A DNA stretch of 6,516 nucleotides, taken from JAAYKM01 sp964408155 (GTDB taxonomy: Bacteria > Desulfobacterota > Syntrophia > Syntrophales > JAAYKM01). Location: positions 1-6,516 of the forward strand of contig CAYOYJ010000133.1 in the NCBI GenBank assembly GCA_964408155.1, in the 5' to 3' direction. A program made the translations under genes and the position numbers. Below the pieces are notes generated by a model. It was not told the origin of the DNA and ran no database searches. It saw only the letters and a list, made by a program, of their open reading frames with translations. Positions 1 to 5,327 of this stretch are shown in pieces; position 1 is the first letter of the stretch, and each line of letters begins with the position of its first letter.

Positions 1-1
1 A

Positions 2-835
2 TCAGAAGAAGGACAACTGGCAAAAGAGCAACGCCAAACTAAACGACGCCGCATGAAAGCCATGGCCATCGCTGAACTGAAACAGATCAAGGGCATGCAA
101 ACGGCCGCAAAAAAGGCCAAGGACGCCCACGACACGATTTACCAGGAGGAAAACTTCCCGCAGTTCGCCGCCCAGAACCACTATACAGTCCATACGACGG
201 ATTATTTCCCCTTGAATCAACCCCCGCAGGCATTTAAAAACATTACCGATTTTACAAAAAAACTGCTGGATCTCCAGAAAAACGAACTCGCTCCGGTCAT
301 GTCCGACGGAAACGGGTATTATGTTTTCCAGTTGGTCGAGAAGAAACCCGCCTACACGCCCGCCCTGAAAGACGTGGAGGCGAAGCTGAAACCGATCTTT
401 ATCGCCGTCAGAGCCCAGCGCTTGGCGGAGGAAAAAGCGGTGTCCATCCTGAATCGTCTGGGAAAAGGCGAAAATTGGTCGGAAGTCTGCGCGGCCGGCG
501 GCCTGAATATCTCAGAAACGGGATTCTTTCTGCCCGGCGAAGCCATCCCCCGGATCGGAACATCCCAAGAACTTTCGGATACGCTCCTGCAACTGACGCC
601 CAATGCGCCTTATCCGGGAAAACCCTTCATCGTCGAAGGAAACACCTATATCATTCGTTTTGTCGCCAGGGAAAGCATCCATCCAGCGGATTATGAAGCG
701 AGGAAGGACAATCTCAAGCAGGGACTTCTGCGGTTCAAGCAGGAAGACGTGATCCGGTCCTGGCTGGAGGCGAACAAGGTTTCCATGATCAAGGACGGGC
801 GCCTGAAGGTCAGCAAGGACGTAAAAGATCTTTAG
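2..835 (+). CDS. PpiD/SurA-like peptidyl-prolyl isomerase or periplasmic chaperone, 3' part (5' end outside window)
   Basis: The frame is open from the left edge to a TAG at 833-835, so 277 residues of a longer protein are visible. The ATG at 53 is probably internal, because the same frame continues upstream with similar lysine/arginine-rich sequence. The visible part begins with a basic, probably helical stretch. Two related units of about 107 residues follow (about residues 50-146 and 157-257). Each has an E-N-aromatic start, a T-x-aromatic-F step, and a G-N-x-Y strand followed by hydrophobic residues and a charged helix. This resembles the C-terminal parvulin-like (PpiC-type) modules of PpiD/SurA proteins, which are membrane-anchored or periplasmic and help outer-membrane and secreted proteins fold. 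The N-terminal membrane anchor and first rotamase domain would lie upstream and are not seen. I cannot tell whether isomerase activity is retained. The family call is moderate: there is no diagnostic catalytic motif, only the overall pattern. Confidence 0.6.
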   Translation, partial: SEEGQLAKEQRQTKRRRMKAMAIAELKQIKGMQTAAKKAKDAHDTIYQEENFPQFAAQNHYTVHTTDYFPLNQPPQAFKNITDFTKKLLDLQKNELAPVMSDGNGYYVFQLVEKKPAYTPALKDVEAKLKPIFIAVRAQRLAEEKAVSILNRLGKGENWSEVCAAGGLNISETGFFLPGEAIPRIGTSQELSDTLLQLTPNAPYPGKPFIVEGNTYIIRFVARESIHPADYEARKDNLKQGLLRFKQEDVIRSWLEANKVSMIKDGRLKVSKDVKDL

Positions 836-866
836 AATTAGGACGCCTGGGTTCCTATTGCCGGGA

Positions 867-1262
867 TCAGGTGATTAATGACCGAACCCGCCAGCGATTC
901 AACTTTTCAAACGCATCATTGACGGCCTTGAAAATCGTTTCCAATGAAACCGGTTTGGTGAAATAATCATCAAACCCCGCTTCACGGCACTCTTCAATTT
1001 CATAAAGTGCACTCCAGCCCGTCATCGCGTAAATAAGTGAAACAGGTTTGAATTTTCGTATCTGACGGCACAGGTCGATGCCGTTCATGCCGAACAGCTT
1101 CAAATCCAGAAAAATCACGTTGATGTCCTGCTTCTGTAGAATATCGAGGGCTTCTTCACCGCCCTCGGCCAGCACGACTTCATACCCCGCATCGACAAAG
1201 GCGGTCTGAAACAAATCGCGGACCGAAACGTCATCGTCCACAACTAAAATTCTGTGGGCCAC
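867..1262 (-). CDS. stand-alone response regulator receiver protein (CheY-like)
   Basis: This 131-residue protein is a single receiver domain with no DNA-binding or enzymatic output domain. The phosphorylation site is complete: acidic pocket D9-D10, phospho-acceptor D53, switch threonine T81 and conserved K103 followed by proline. I chose the GTG start at 1262 because a perfect AGGAGG lies 6 bp upstream (1269-1274) and the protein then begins right at the first beta strand (HRILVVDDD). A longer reading from TTG at 1328 is unlikely, since that codon falls inside the -35 element of the promoter. Such proteins pass phosphate between kinases or act by protein contact, for example in motility, phosphorelays or development. 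No kinase is adjacent, so the partner is unknown. The gene is divergent from the heme operon and convergent with the folding-factor gene. The domain call is secure; the pathway is not. Confidence 0.93.
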   Translation of the reverse strand: MAHRILVVDDDVSVRDLFQTAFVDAGYEVVLAEGGEEALDILQKQDINVIFLDLKLFGMNGIDLCRQIRKFKPVSLIYAMTGWSALYEIEECREAGFDDYFTKPVSLETIFKAVNDAFEKLNRWRVRSLIT

Positions 1263-1268
1263 GTAAAA

Positions 1269-1274
1269 CCTCCT
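1269..1274 (-). promoter_or_regulatory. ribosome binding site of the receiver gene
   Basis: A perfect AGGAGG on the minus strand lies 6 bp before the GTG at 1262. It decides the start: the protein begins with GTG, and the in-frame codons further upstream are untranslated leader or promoter. Confidence 0.85.
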
Positions 1275-1299
1275 CTTGGCATCCGCTGGAAATGGCACA

Positions 1300-1328
1300 T
1301 GTATAAAGGAAACGAAATCTGATGTCAA
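1300..1328 (-). promoter_or_regulatory. sigma70-type promoter of the receiver gene
   Basis: Read on the minus strand, TTGACA (1328-1323) is followed by a 17 bp spacer and TATACA (1305-1300). That is a perfect -35 box, the ideal spacing, and a -10 box with five of six consensus bases. Transcription would start near 1293, giving a leader of about 30 nt that includes the Shine-Dalgarno sequence. The flank upstream of the -35 (1329-1351) is AT-rich and could act as an UP element. This is the strongest promoter signal in the window. Confidence 0.8.
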
Positions 1329-1521
1329 TGCTTTAGGATAATTAATTTAGGTGTTCCGGGTGCTTTATCGAAAACCATCAATCCGCTCTTCTCAATACCG
1401 AAAGAATCATTTGTACCCCCCGGGGGAATATGCTACTTAGCCAGAGGGTATCAGAATGAGTGCTATGGGGCCTTGCACCCGGCAAGATCATTCAATGCGT
1501 GTTAGTTAAAGGATTGAAGTC
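1329..1521. other. divergent intergenic region between the receiver gene and the heme operon
   Basis: About 190 bp upstream of ahbC with no credible coding sequence. It contains an AT-rich tract with two direct TTTAGG copies (1332-1337 and 1346-1351), a perfect 10-bp palindrome CCCCCGGGGG (1417-1426), and a small inverted repeat CTTGC/GCAAG with a 5-nt loop (1472-1486). The rightward operon promoter must lie here or overlap the leftward promoter. I found no -35/-10 pair of good quality and no sigma54 GG/GC pair at the right spacing, so the operon may use an activator or another sigma factor. The ahbC Shine-Dalgarno (AAAGGA, 1508-1513) is 8 bp before its ATG. Confidence 0.5.
1417..1426. repeat. 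perfect palindrome CCCCCGGGGG, possible operator
   Basis: The symmetry stops exactly at 10 bp: the flanking bases C1416/A1427 do not pair. It lies 95 bp upstream of the ahbC start, in the only region that can carry regulation of the heme operon. It resembles no operator I can name. It could be a protein site, or simply a G/C-rich chance feature. Confidence 0.3.
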
Positions 1522-2709
1522 ATGATCGGCATTTCTAAACTGTACTGCGGGGCGGTGGAACCGTCCGATGTCCTCCGCTACCATCGGGACGGCAAGCACC
1601 TGCCTCCCCACCTGCTTCAATTTGCTGCAGTAAAGCGCCCCGTGGTCGTCTGGAACATGACCCGGCGGTGTAATCTCCGATGTGTTCACTGTTATTCGCA
1701 GTCCCAGAACAAAGTCTATCCGGGAGAATTAACCACTGCCGAGGGCAAGGCGCTCATCGACGATCTGGCGGCATTTGCCTGCCCGGTCATTCTCTTCTCC
1801 GGAGGAGAACCTCTGATGCGGCCGGATCTACCGGAGCTGGTCCGGCATGCAACCGATCGAGGCATTCGCGCCGTGATCTCCACCAACGGCACCCTGATTA
1901 ACGGCGATTTCGCCAAAACATTCAAACAATTCGGTCTGTCCTATGTCGGCGTGAGTCTCGACGGCCTCCGGGAAACGCATGACCGTTTCCGCGGCGTACC
2001 CGGCTCCTTCGACGAAGCCATGGCCGGCATCCGCACCTGTCTGGCAGAAGGCATCAAGGTCGGCGTCCGGTTCACCATCAATCGGCTCAATGCCGCCGAT
2101 ATCCCCGCAATCTTTGATCTGATCGAGGCGGAAAACATTCCCCGCGCCTGCTTTTATCATCTGGTCTATACGGGCCGCGGTTCGAAGCTCATTGAGGAGG
2201 ACCTGAACCACACCGAGGCGCGGGCTGTCCTTGACCTCATCCTCGATCGGACCCGGCTGCTCTTTGACCGCGGGCTGGAGAAAGAAATCCTCACCGTCGA
2301 TAACCATGCCGACGGGCCCTACGTTTACCTGCGACTTCTCCGGGAAAGTCCGGATCGGGCCGCAGAAGTGCTGGAATTATTGAAAATGAACGAAGGCAAC
2401 AGTTCCGGCCACGGCATCGGCTGTGTAAGCTGGGACGGCGAAGTCCATGCCGACCAGTTCTGGCGGGATGTCTCTTTCGGTAACGTCCGGCGGCGGCCCT
2501 TCAGTGAAATCTGGACGGATACGTCCAATGAACTGATGGCCCGGTTGAAAGACAAAAAACGTTTCGTCAAGGGCCGCTGTGCCCGCTGCCGTTGGCTCGA
2601 CGTCTGTGGAGGCAATTTCCGGGCCCGGGCCGAAGCGGCAACCGGCGATGCCTGGGCGCCCGATCCGGCCTGTTTTCTCACGGATCGGGAAATCGGCATC
2701 AAAGATTAA
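1522..2709 (+). CDS. ahbC: AhbC, 12,18-didecarboxysiroheme deacetylase (radical SAM, SPASM)
   Basis: This 395-residue radical SAM enzyme of the siroheme-dependent heme pathway removes the two acetate side chains of 12,18-didecarboxysiroheme to give Fe-coproporphyrin III, in the cytoplasm. The radical SAM cluster motif CxxxCxxC is C50, C54 and C57. The SAM-binding GGEP is at 94-97, and an STNGT strand follows. The C-terminal SPASM-type region carries C301, C353, C356, C362 and C384, likely ligands of an auxiliary 4Fe-4S cluster. Its CGGNFRARA ending has Asn where AhbD has Cys, a form I associate with the NirJ/AhbC branch. Start: ATG with AAAGGA 8 bp upstream; the length fits the family. It is the first gene of the operon, 63 bp before hemB. 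NirJ of heme d1 synthesis is the main alternative, but the hemB and ahbD neighbours and the absence of nirF or other d1 genes favour heme b. Confidence 0.88.
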   Translation: MIGISKLYCGAVEPSDVLRYHRDGKHLPPHLLQFAAVKRPVVVWNMTRRCNLRCVHCYSQSQNKVYPGELTTAEGKALIDDLAAFACPVILFSGGEPLMRPDLPELVRHATDRGIRAVISTNGTLINGDFAKTFKQFGLSYVGVSLDGLRETHDRFRGVPGSFDEAMAGIRTCLAEGIKVGVRFTINRLNAADIPAIFDLIEAENIPRACFYHLVYTGRGSKLIEEDLNHTEARAVLDLILDRTRLLFDRGLEKEILTVDNHADGPYVYLRLLRESPDRAAEVLELLKMNEGNSSGHGIGCVSWDGEVHADQFWRDVSFGNVRRRPFSEIWTDTSNELMARLKDKKRFVKGRCARCRWLDVCGGNFRARAEAATGDAWAPDPACFLTDREIGIKD

Positions 2710-2762
2710 GGAACGATTACCAAAAATCGCCCCCTCTGATCCAACCGGGGCATATTTCATCC

Positions 2763-2767
2763 GGAGG
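2763..2767 (+). promoter_or_regulatory. ribosome binding site of hemB
   Basis: GGAGG sits 5 bp before the ATG at 2773, in the 63-bp gap after ahbC. This is the largest gap in the operon. It holds no terminator with a T run, so readthrough from ahbC is expected. Confidence 0.75.
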
Positions 2768-2772
2768 CAACC

Positions 2773-3750
2773 ATGCAATTCCCCGAATATCGGCCCAGGC
2801 GGCTGCGCAAAAACGAAGGATTCCGAAGTCTGATCCGGGAAACCGTCCTGTCGGTAAATGAGTTCATCTCTCCCCTGTTCATCGTCCCGGGGAAGGAAGT
2901 CAAAAAACCTGTGGCCTCCATGCCGGGGAATTTTCAGCAGTCGGCGGATCATGCGATCAAAGACGTGCAGGCTCTGCAGTCTCTGGGGATTCCCGCTGTG
3001 CTTTTGTTCGGTATCCCAGAGAAAAAGGATGAAATCGCTTCAGGCGCCTTTGCCAAAGACGGTATCGTTCAGCGGGCCGTCCGGCGGATCAAGGAAAAAT
3101 GTCCGGATATGCTGGTTGTCACGGATGTCTGTCTCTGCGAATACACCAGCCACGGCCACTGCGGTATGCTCGACAAGGGCGACGTCGACAACGATGCGAC
3201 CCTGGAGGTGCTGGCGGAAACGGCCCTTTCCCACGCCCGGGCCGGCGCCGACATGATCGCCCCTTCGGCCATGATGGACGGACAGGTGGGCGCCATCCGG
3301 GAAGCCCTGGACGAAAGCGGCTTCGAGACGCTCCCGATCATGGCCTACTCGGCCAAATACGCTTCCAGCTTCTACGGCCCCTTTCGGGAAGCCGCCGAAA
3401 GCAAACCTCAGTTCGGTAACCGGAAGAGTTATCAGATGGACCCCGCCAACAGCGACGAGGCGATCCGGGAGATGACCCTTGACGTGAGCGAAGGGGCCGA
3501 CATCCTCATGGTCAAACCCGCCCTCCCCTACCTGGATATCATCCGCCGGGCAAAGGAAGAATTTGATCTGCCCGTTGCGGCCTACAACGTAAGCGGCGAA
3601 TTTGCCATGATCAAGGCTGCCGCGCAGATGGGGTGGATCGACGGCGAAGCGGCGATGATGGAATCCCTCACCGCCATCAAGCGGGCGGGGGCGGATATCA
3701 TCATCACCTATTTTGCCGCAGAAGCGGCAAAGCTTCTGCGGAAGGCCTGA
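2773..3750 (+). CDS. hemB: HemB, delta-aminolevulinic acid dehydratase (porphobilinogen synthase)
   Basis: This enzyme condenses two 5-aminolevulinate molecules to porphobilinogen, the first common pyrrole of heme, siroheme and corrinoid synthesis. It is cytoplasmic and normally a homo-octamer. The 325-residue length is typical. The two active-site lysines are K195 (YSAKYASSFYGPF) and K248 (LMVKPALPYLD), the latter forming the Schiff base in known enzymes. C120, C122 and C130 form the cysteine triad of zinc-dependent HemB, rather than the aspartate-rich site of the magnesium type. The C-terminal YNVSGEFAMIKAA and TYFA segments are also classic. Start: ATG with GGAGG (2763-2767) 5 bp upstream. 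It lies between ahbC and ahbD, which ties porphobilinogen supply to the Ahb route. Confidence is very high. Confidence 0.98.
   Translation: MQFPEYRPRRLRKNEGFRSLIRETVLSVNEFISPLFIVPGKEVKKPVASMPGNFQQSADHAIKDVQALQSLGIPAVLLFGIPEKKDEIASGAFAKDGIVQRAVRRIKEKCPDMLVVTDVCLCEYTSHGHCGMLDKGDVDNDATLEVLAETALSHARAGADMIAPSAMMDGQVGAIREALDESGFETLPIMAYSAKYASSFYGPFREAAESKPQFGNRKSYQMDPANSDEAIREMTLDVSEGADILMVKPALPYLDIIRRAKEEFDLPVAAYNVSGEFAMIKAAAQMGWIDGEAAMMESLTAIKRAGADIIITYFAAEAAKLLRKA
3740..3745 (+). promoter_or_regulatory. ribosome binding site of ahbD inside the end of hemB
   Basis: GGAAGG lies 7 bp before the ATG at 3753 and overlaps the last hemB codons. It fixes the ahbD start at 3753 rather than at the ATG 120 bp upstream in the same open frame, and it suggests ribosomes finishing hemB feed into ahbD. 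Confidence 0.75.
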
Positions 3751-3752
3751 TC

Positions 3753-4880
3753 ATGCCGCCGCGCAAGGAACTTTCCCTGCTTTCGAAAACACTGCGCATG
3801 GTTGCCTGGGAGGTAACCCGTCGATGCAATCTATCCTGTGTTCACTGCCGGGCCTCTTCTCTATCTGGCCCTTATGCGGGAGAACTGGATACGGCACGGA
3901 GCCTGCGACTTCTCGATGAGATTGCCGCCTTCAGCCAGCCGATTATCATCCTGACAGGAGGCGAACCGCTGCTGCGGGAGGATATTTATGAAATTGCCGA
4001 TCACGGCACAAAAAAGGGGATGCGGATGGTTCTGGCAACCAACGGCACACTCCTGACTCCGGAAATCGTCGGGAAAATGCTTCAGGCCGGAATCCAACGC
4101 GTCAGTGTCAGTATCGACGGTCGAAACCGGGAAAGCCACGACGTTTTCCGGGGCGTTCCGGGCGCCTTCGACGCAGCCATGAACGGCATCGACTTACTGA
4201 AACGCGGCGGCATGGCCTTCCAGATCAATACGACAATCACCCGGCAGAACCTGGATCAGATCGAATCCATGCTGATGCTGGCCGTGGAATTGGGTGCGGC
4301 GGCTCACCACATCTTCCTCCTGGTTCCCACCGGACGGGGAAAGGATTTGGGCGATCAGTCGATTTCCGCCGAAGCCTACGAAAAGACCCTGGAGTGGTTT
4401 CACAGGCAAAGTCGGGTCTCCCCCATCCAACTCAAGGCAACTTGCGCACCCCATTATTTCCGCATTGTCCATCAAAAAGGCAAGGAAGGAACGGCGCAAC
4501 CTCGGCGTCAGTACAACGAGGCGCCGTCACTGCACGCCATAACCCGGGGCTGCCTGGGCGGCAGTTCCTTCTGTTTTATTTCCCACACCGGACAGGTACA
4601 ACCCTGCGGCTACCTCGAAATCGACTGCGGCCGGATCACAGACAAACCGTTCACAGAAATTTGGAACGATTCCCCGGTGTTCGAAGACCTCCGCGATTTG
4701 AACCGCTACAAGGGCAAATGCGGCATCTGCCCCTTCCTCCGCGTCTGCGGAGGATGTCGGGCCCGGGCGTTTGAATTGACCGGCGATTATCTTGCCGAAG
4801 AGCCTCTGTGCGTCTATGAACCATGTGAGAAAGGCAACAAAGTTCATGAAACGCCGGCAGTCCAAACAAAGGATGCGTAG
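3753..4880 (+). CDS. ahbD: AhbD, heme b synthase (Fe-coproporphyrin III oxidative decarboxylase, radical SAM)
   Basis: This enzyme is the last step of the siroheme-dependent route: it oxidatively decarboxylates the two propionates at C3 and C8 of Fe-coproporphyrin III to vinyl groups, giving heme b. It has 375 residues. The radical SAM cluster motif is C25, C29 and C32, and GGEP is at 69-72. The C-terminal SPASM-like region has C267, C274, C285, C292, C323, C326, C332, C335, C353 and C358, in a GCLGG..FCFISHTGQVQPCGYLE context typical of AhbD. A TCAPHY motif (C231) precedes it. The frame stays open upstream to 3633 inside hemB, but the real start is the ATG at 3753, with GGAAGG (3740-3745) 7 bp before it and the cluster motif then close to the N terminus. 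Only 2 bp separate it from hemB, so coupled translation is likely. It shares a stretch (HD.FRGVPG.FD.AM.GI) with ahbC, showing common ancestry. Confidence 0.9.
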   Translation: MPPRKELSLLSKTLRMVAWEVTRRCNLSCVHCRASSLSGPYAGELDTARSLRLLDEIAAFSQPIIILTGGEPLLREDIYEIADHGTKKGMRMVLATNGTLLTPEIVGKMLQAGIQRVSVSIDGRNRESHDVFRGVPGAFDAAMNGIDLLKRGGMAFQINTTITRQNLDQIESMLMLAVELGAAAHHIFLLVPTGRGKDLGDQSISAEAYEKTLEWFHRQSRVSPIQLKATCAPHYFRIVHQKGKEGTAQPRRQYNEAPSLHAITRGCLGGSSFCFISHTGQVQPCGYLEIDCGRITDKPFTEIWNDSPVFEDLRDLNRYKGKCGICPFLRVCGGCRARAFELTGDYLAEEPLCVYEPCEKGNKVHETPAVQTKDA

Positions 4881-4883
4881 AAG

Positions 4884-5327
4884 ATGGACGATCTCGATCG
4901 TAACCTCCTCAATCGGCTCCAGAGCGCTTTTCCCGTCAGCGCCGAACCTTATCGCCAGCTGGGAGAACAGTTGGGACGGACGGAGGCGGAAATATTGAAT
5001 CGGATCAAATCACTCAAGCAACAGGGCCTGATTCGTAGAATCGGCGCGGTTTTCAATCCGGACCGTCTGGGTTTCGTCAGCAGTCTCTGCGCGGCAAAGG
5101 TCCCGGAGAATCATGTGGCTCTCTTTGTGGAAACCGTCAATGCGCTTCCCGGCGTGACTCACCACTATCGGAGAAATCACGAATATAACTACTGGTTCAC
5201 TCTGATCTGTTCCTCTCAGGAGGTACTGCAAGCAACCCTGGTTGAAATCGAACGGGAAACGGGGGTTGACGTCATTTCCATGCCGGCCGTCAGGACCTTC
5301 AAGATCAACGCGAGCTTTCAGTTATGA
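4884..5327 (+). CDS. siroheme decarboxylase subunit (AhbA/AhbB family, Lrp/AsnC-like fold)
   Basis: This 147-residue protein has an N-terminal winged-helix region (about 1-55, with the RRIGAVFNP wing) and a C-terminal ferredoxin-like domain. It looks like an Lrp/AsnC regulator, but it has the decarboxylase signature PGVTHHYRRNHEYNYWFTL (89-107), with histidines 93, 94 and 99 in the region that binds the substrate in AhbA/AhbB. AhbA and AhbB together remove the two acetate carboxyls at C12 and C18 of siroheme, before AhbC acts. Its start is 3 bp after the ahbD stop, with AAAGGA (4868-4873) about 10 bp upstream. I cannot say which of the two subunits it is. General annotations may call it a transcriptional regulator; the operon and signature argue against that. 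The C-terminal end (TFKINASFQL) also matches the family pattern. No second subunit is present in the window. Confidence 0.85.
   Translation: MDDLDRNLLNRLQSAFPVSAEPYRQLGEQLGRTEAEILNRIKSLKQQGLIRRIGAVFNPDRLGFVSSLCAAKVPENHVALFVETVNALPGVTHHYRRNHEYNYWFTLICSSQEVLQATLVEIERETGVDVISMPAVRTFKINASFQL

Noticed and set aside
846..871. Possible bidirectional terminator between the convergent genes
   Set aside because: CCTG/CAGG ends pair, but the inner stem has mismatches and wobble pairs, and there is no T run on either side.
1263..1328. Longer receiver protein starting at TTG 1328
   Set aside because: That codon overlaps the -35 box of the promoter, the extra 22 residues match nothing in the receiver fold, and the GTG at 1262 has a perfect Shine-Dalgarno.
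1463..1477. Possible sigma54 promoter around TTGCA at 1473-1477
   Set aside because: The GG expected 12 bp upstream of the GC is absent (CT at 1463-1464).
1356..1482. 8-bp inverted pair CCGGGTGC (1356-1363) and GCACCCGG (1475-1482)
   Set aside because: The copies are 111 bp apart, and an 8-bp match of this kind is about as likely as not by chance in a region this size.
2729..2751. GCCCC/GGGGC inverted repeat between ahbC and hemB
   Set aside because: The stem is only 5 bp with a 13-nt loop and no T tract; not a convincing terminator or attenuator.
1828..2952. Long minus-strand open frames (159 and 191 codons) opposite ahbC and the start of hemB
   Set aside because: They lie opposite well-supported genes, show no recognisable family, and their composition follows from the codon bias of the real genes.
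3633..3752. 40-residue N-terminal extension of ahbD inside hemB
   Set aside because: It is out-of-frame hemB sequence; the ATG at 3753 has its own ribosome binding site and fits the family N terminus.
1522..4880. Radical SAM/SPASM pair as a peptide-modifying (RiPP) system
   Set aside because: There is no precursor peptide gene, and hemB plus the siroheme decarboxylase family neighbour explain the pair as AhbC and AhbD.
4884..5327. Lrp/AsnC transcription factor controlling the operon
   Set aside because: The HHYRRNHEYNYWFTL signature and the position after ahbD fit siroheme decarboxylase; the helix-turn-helix likeness is a shared fold of that enzyme family.
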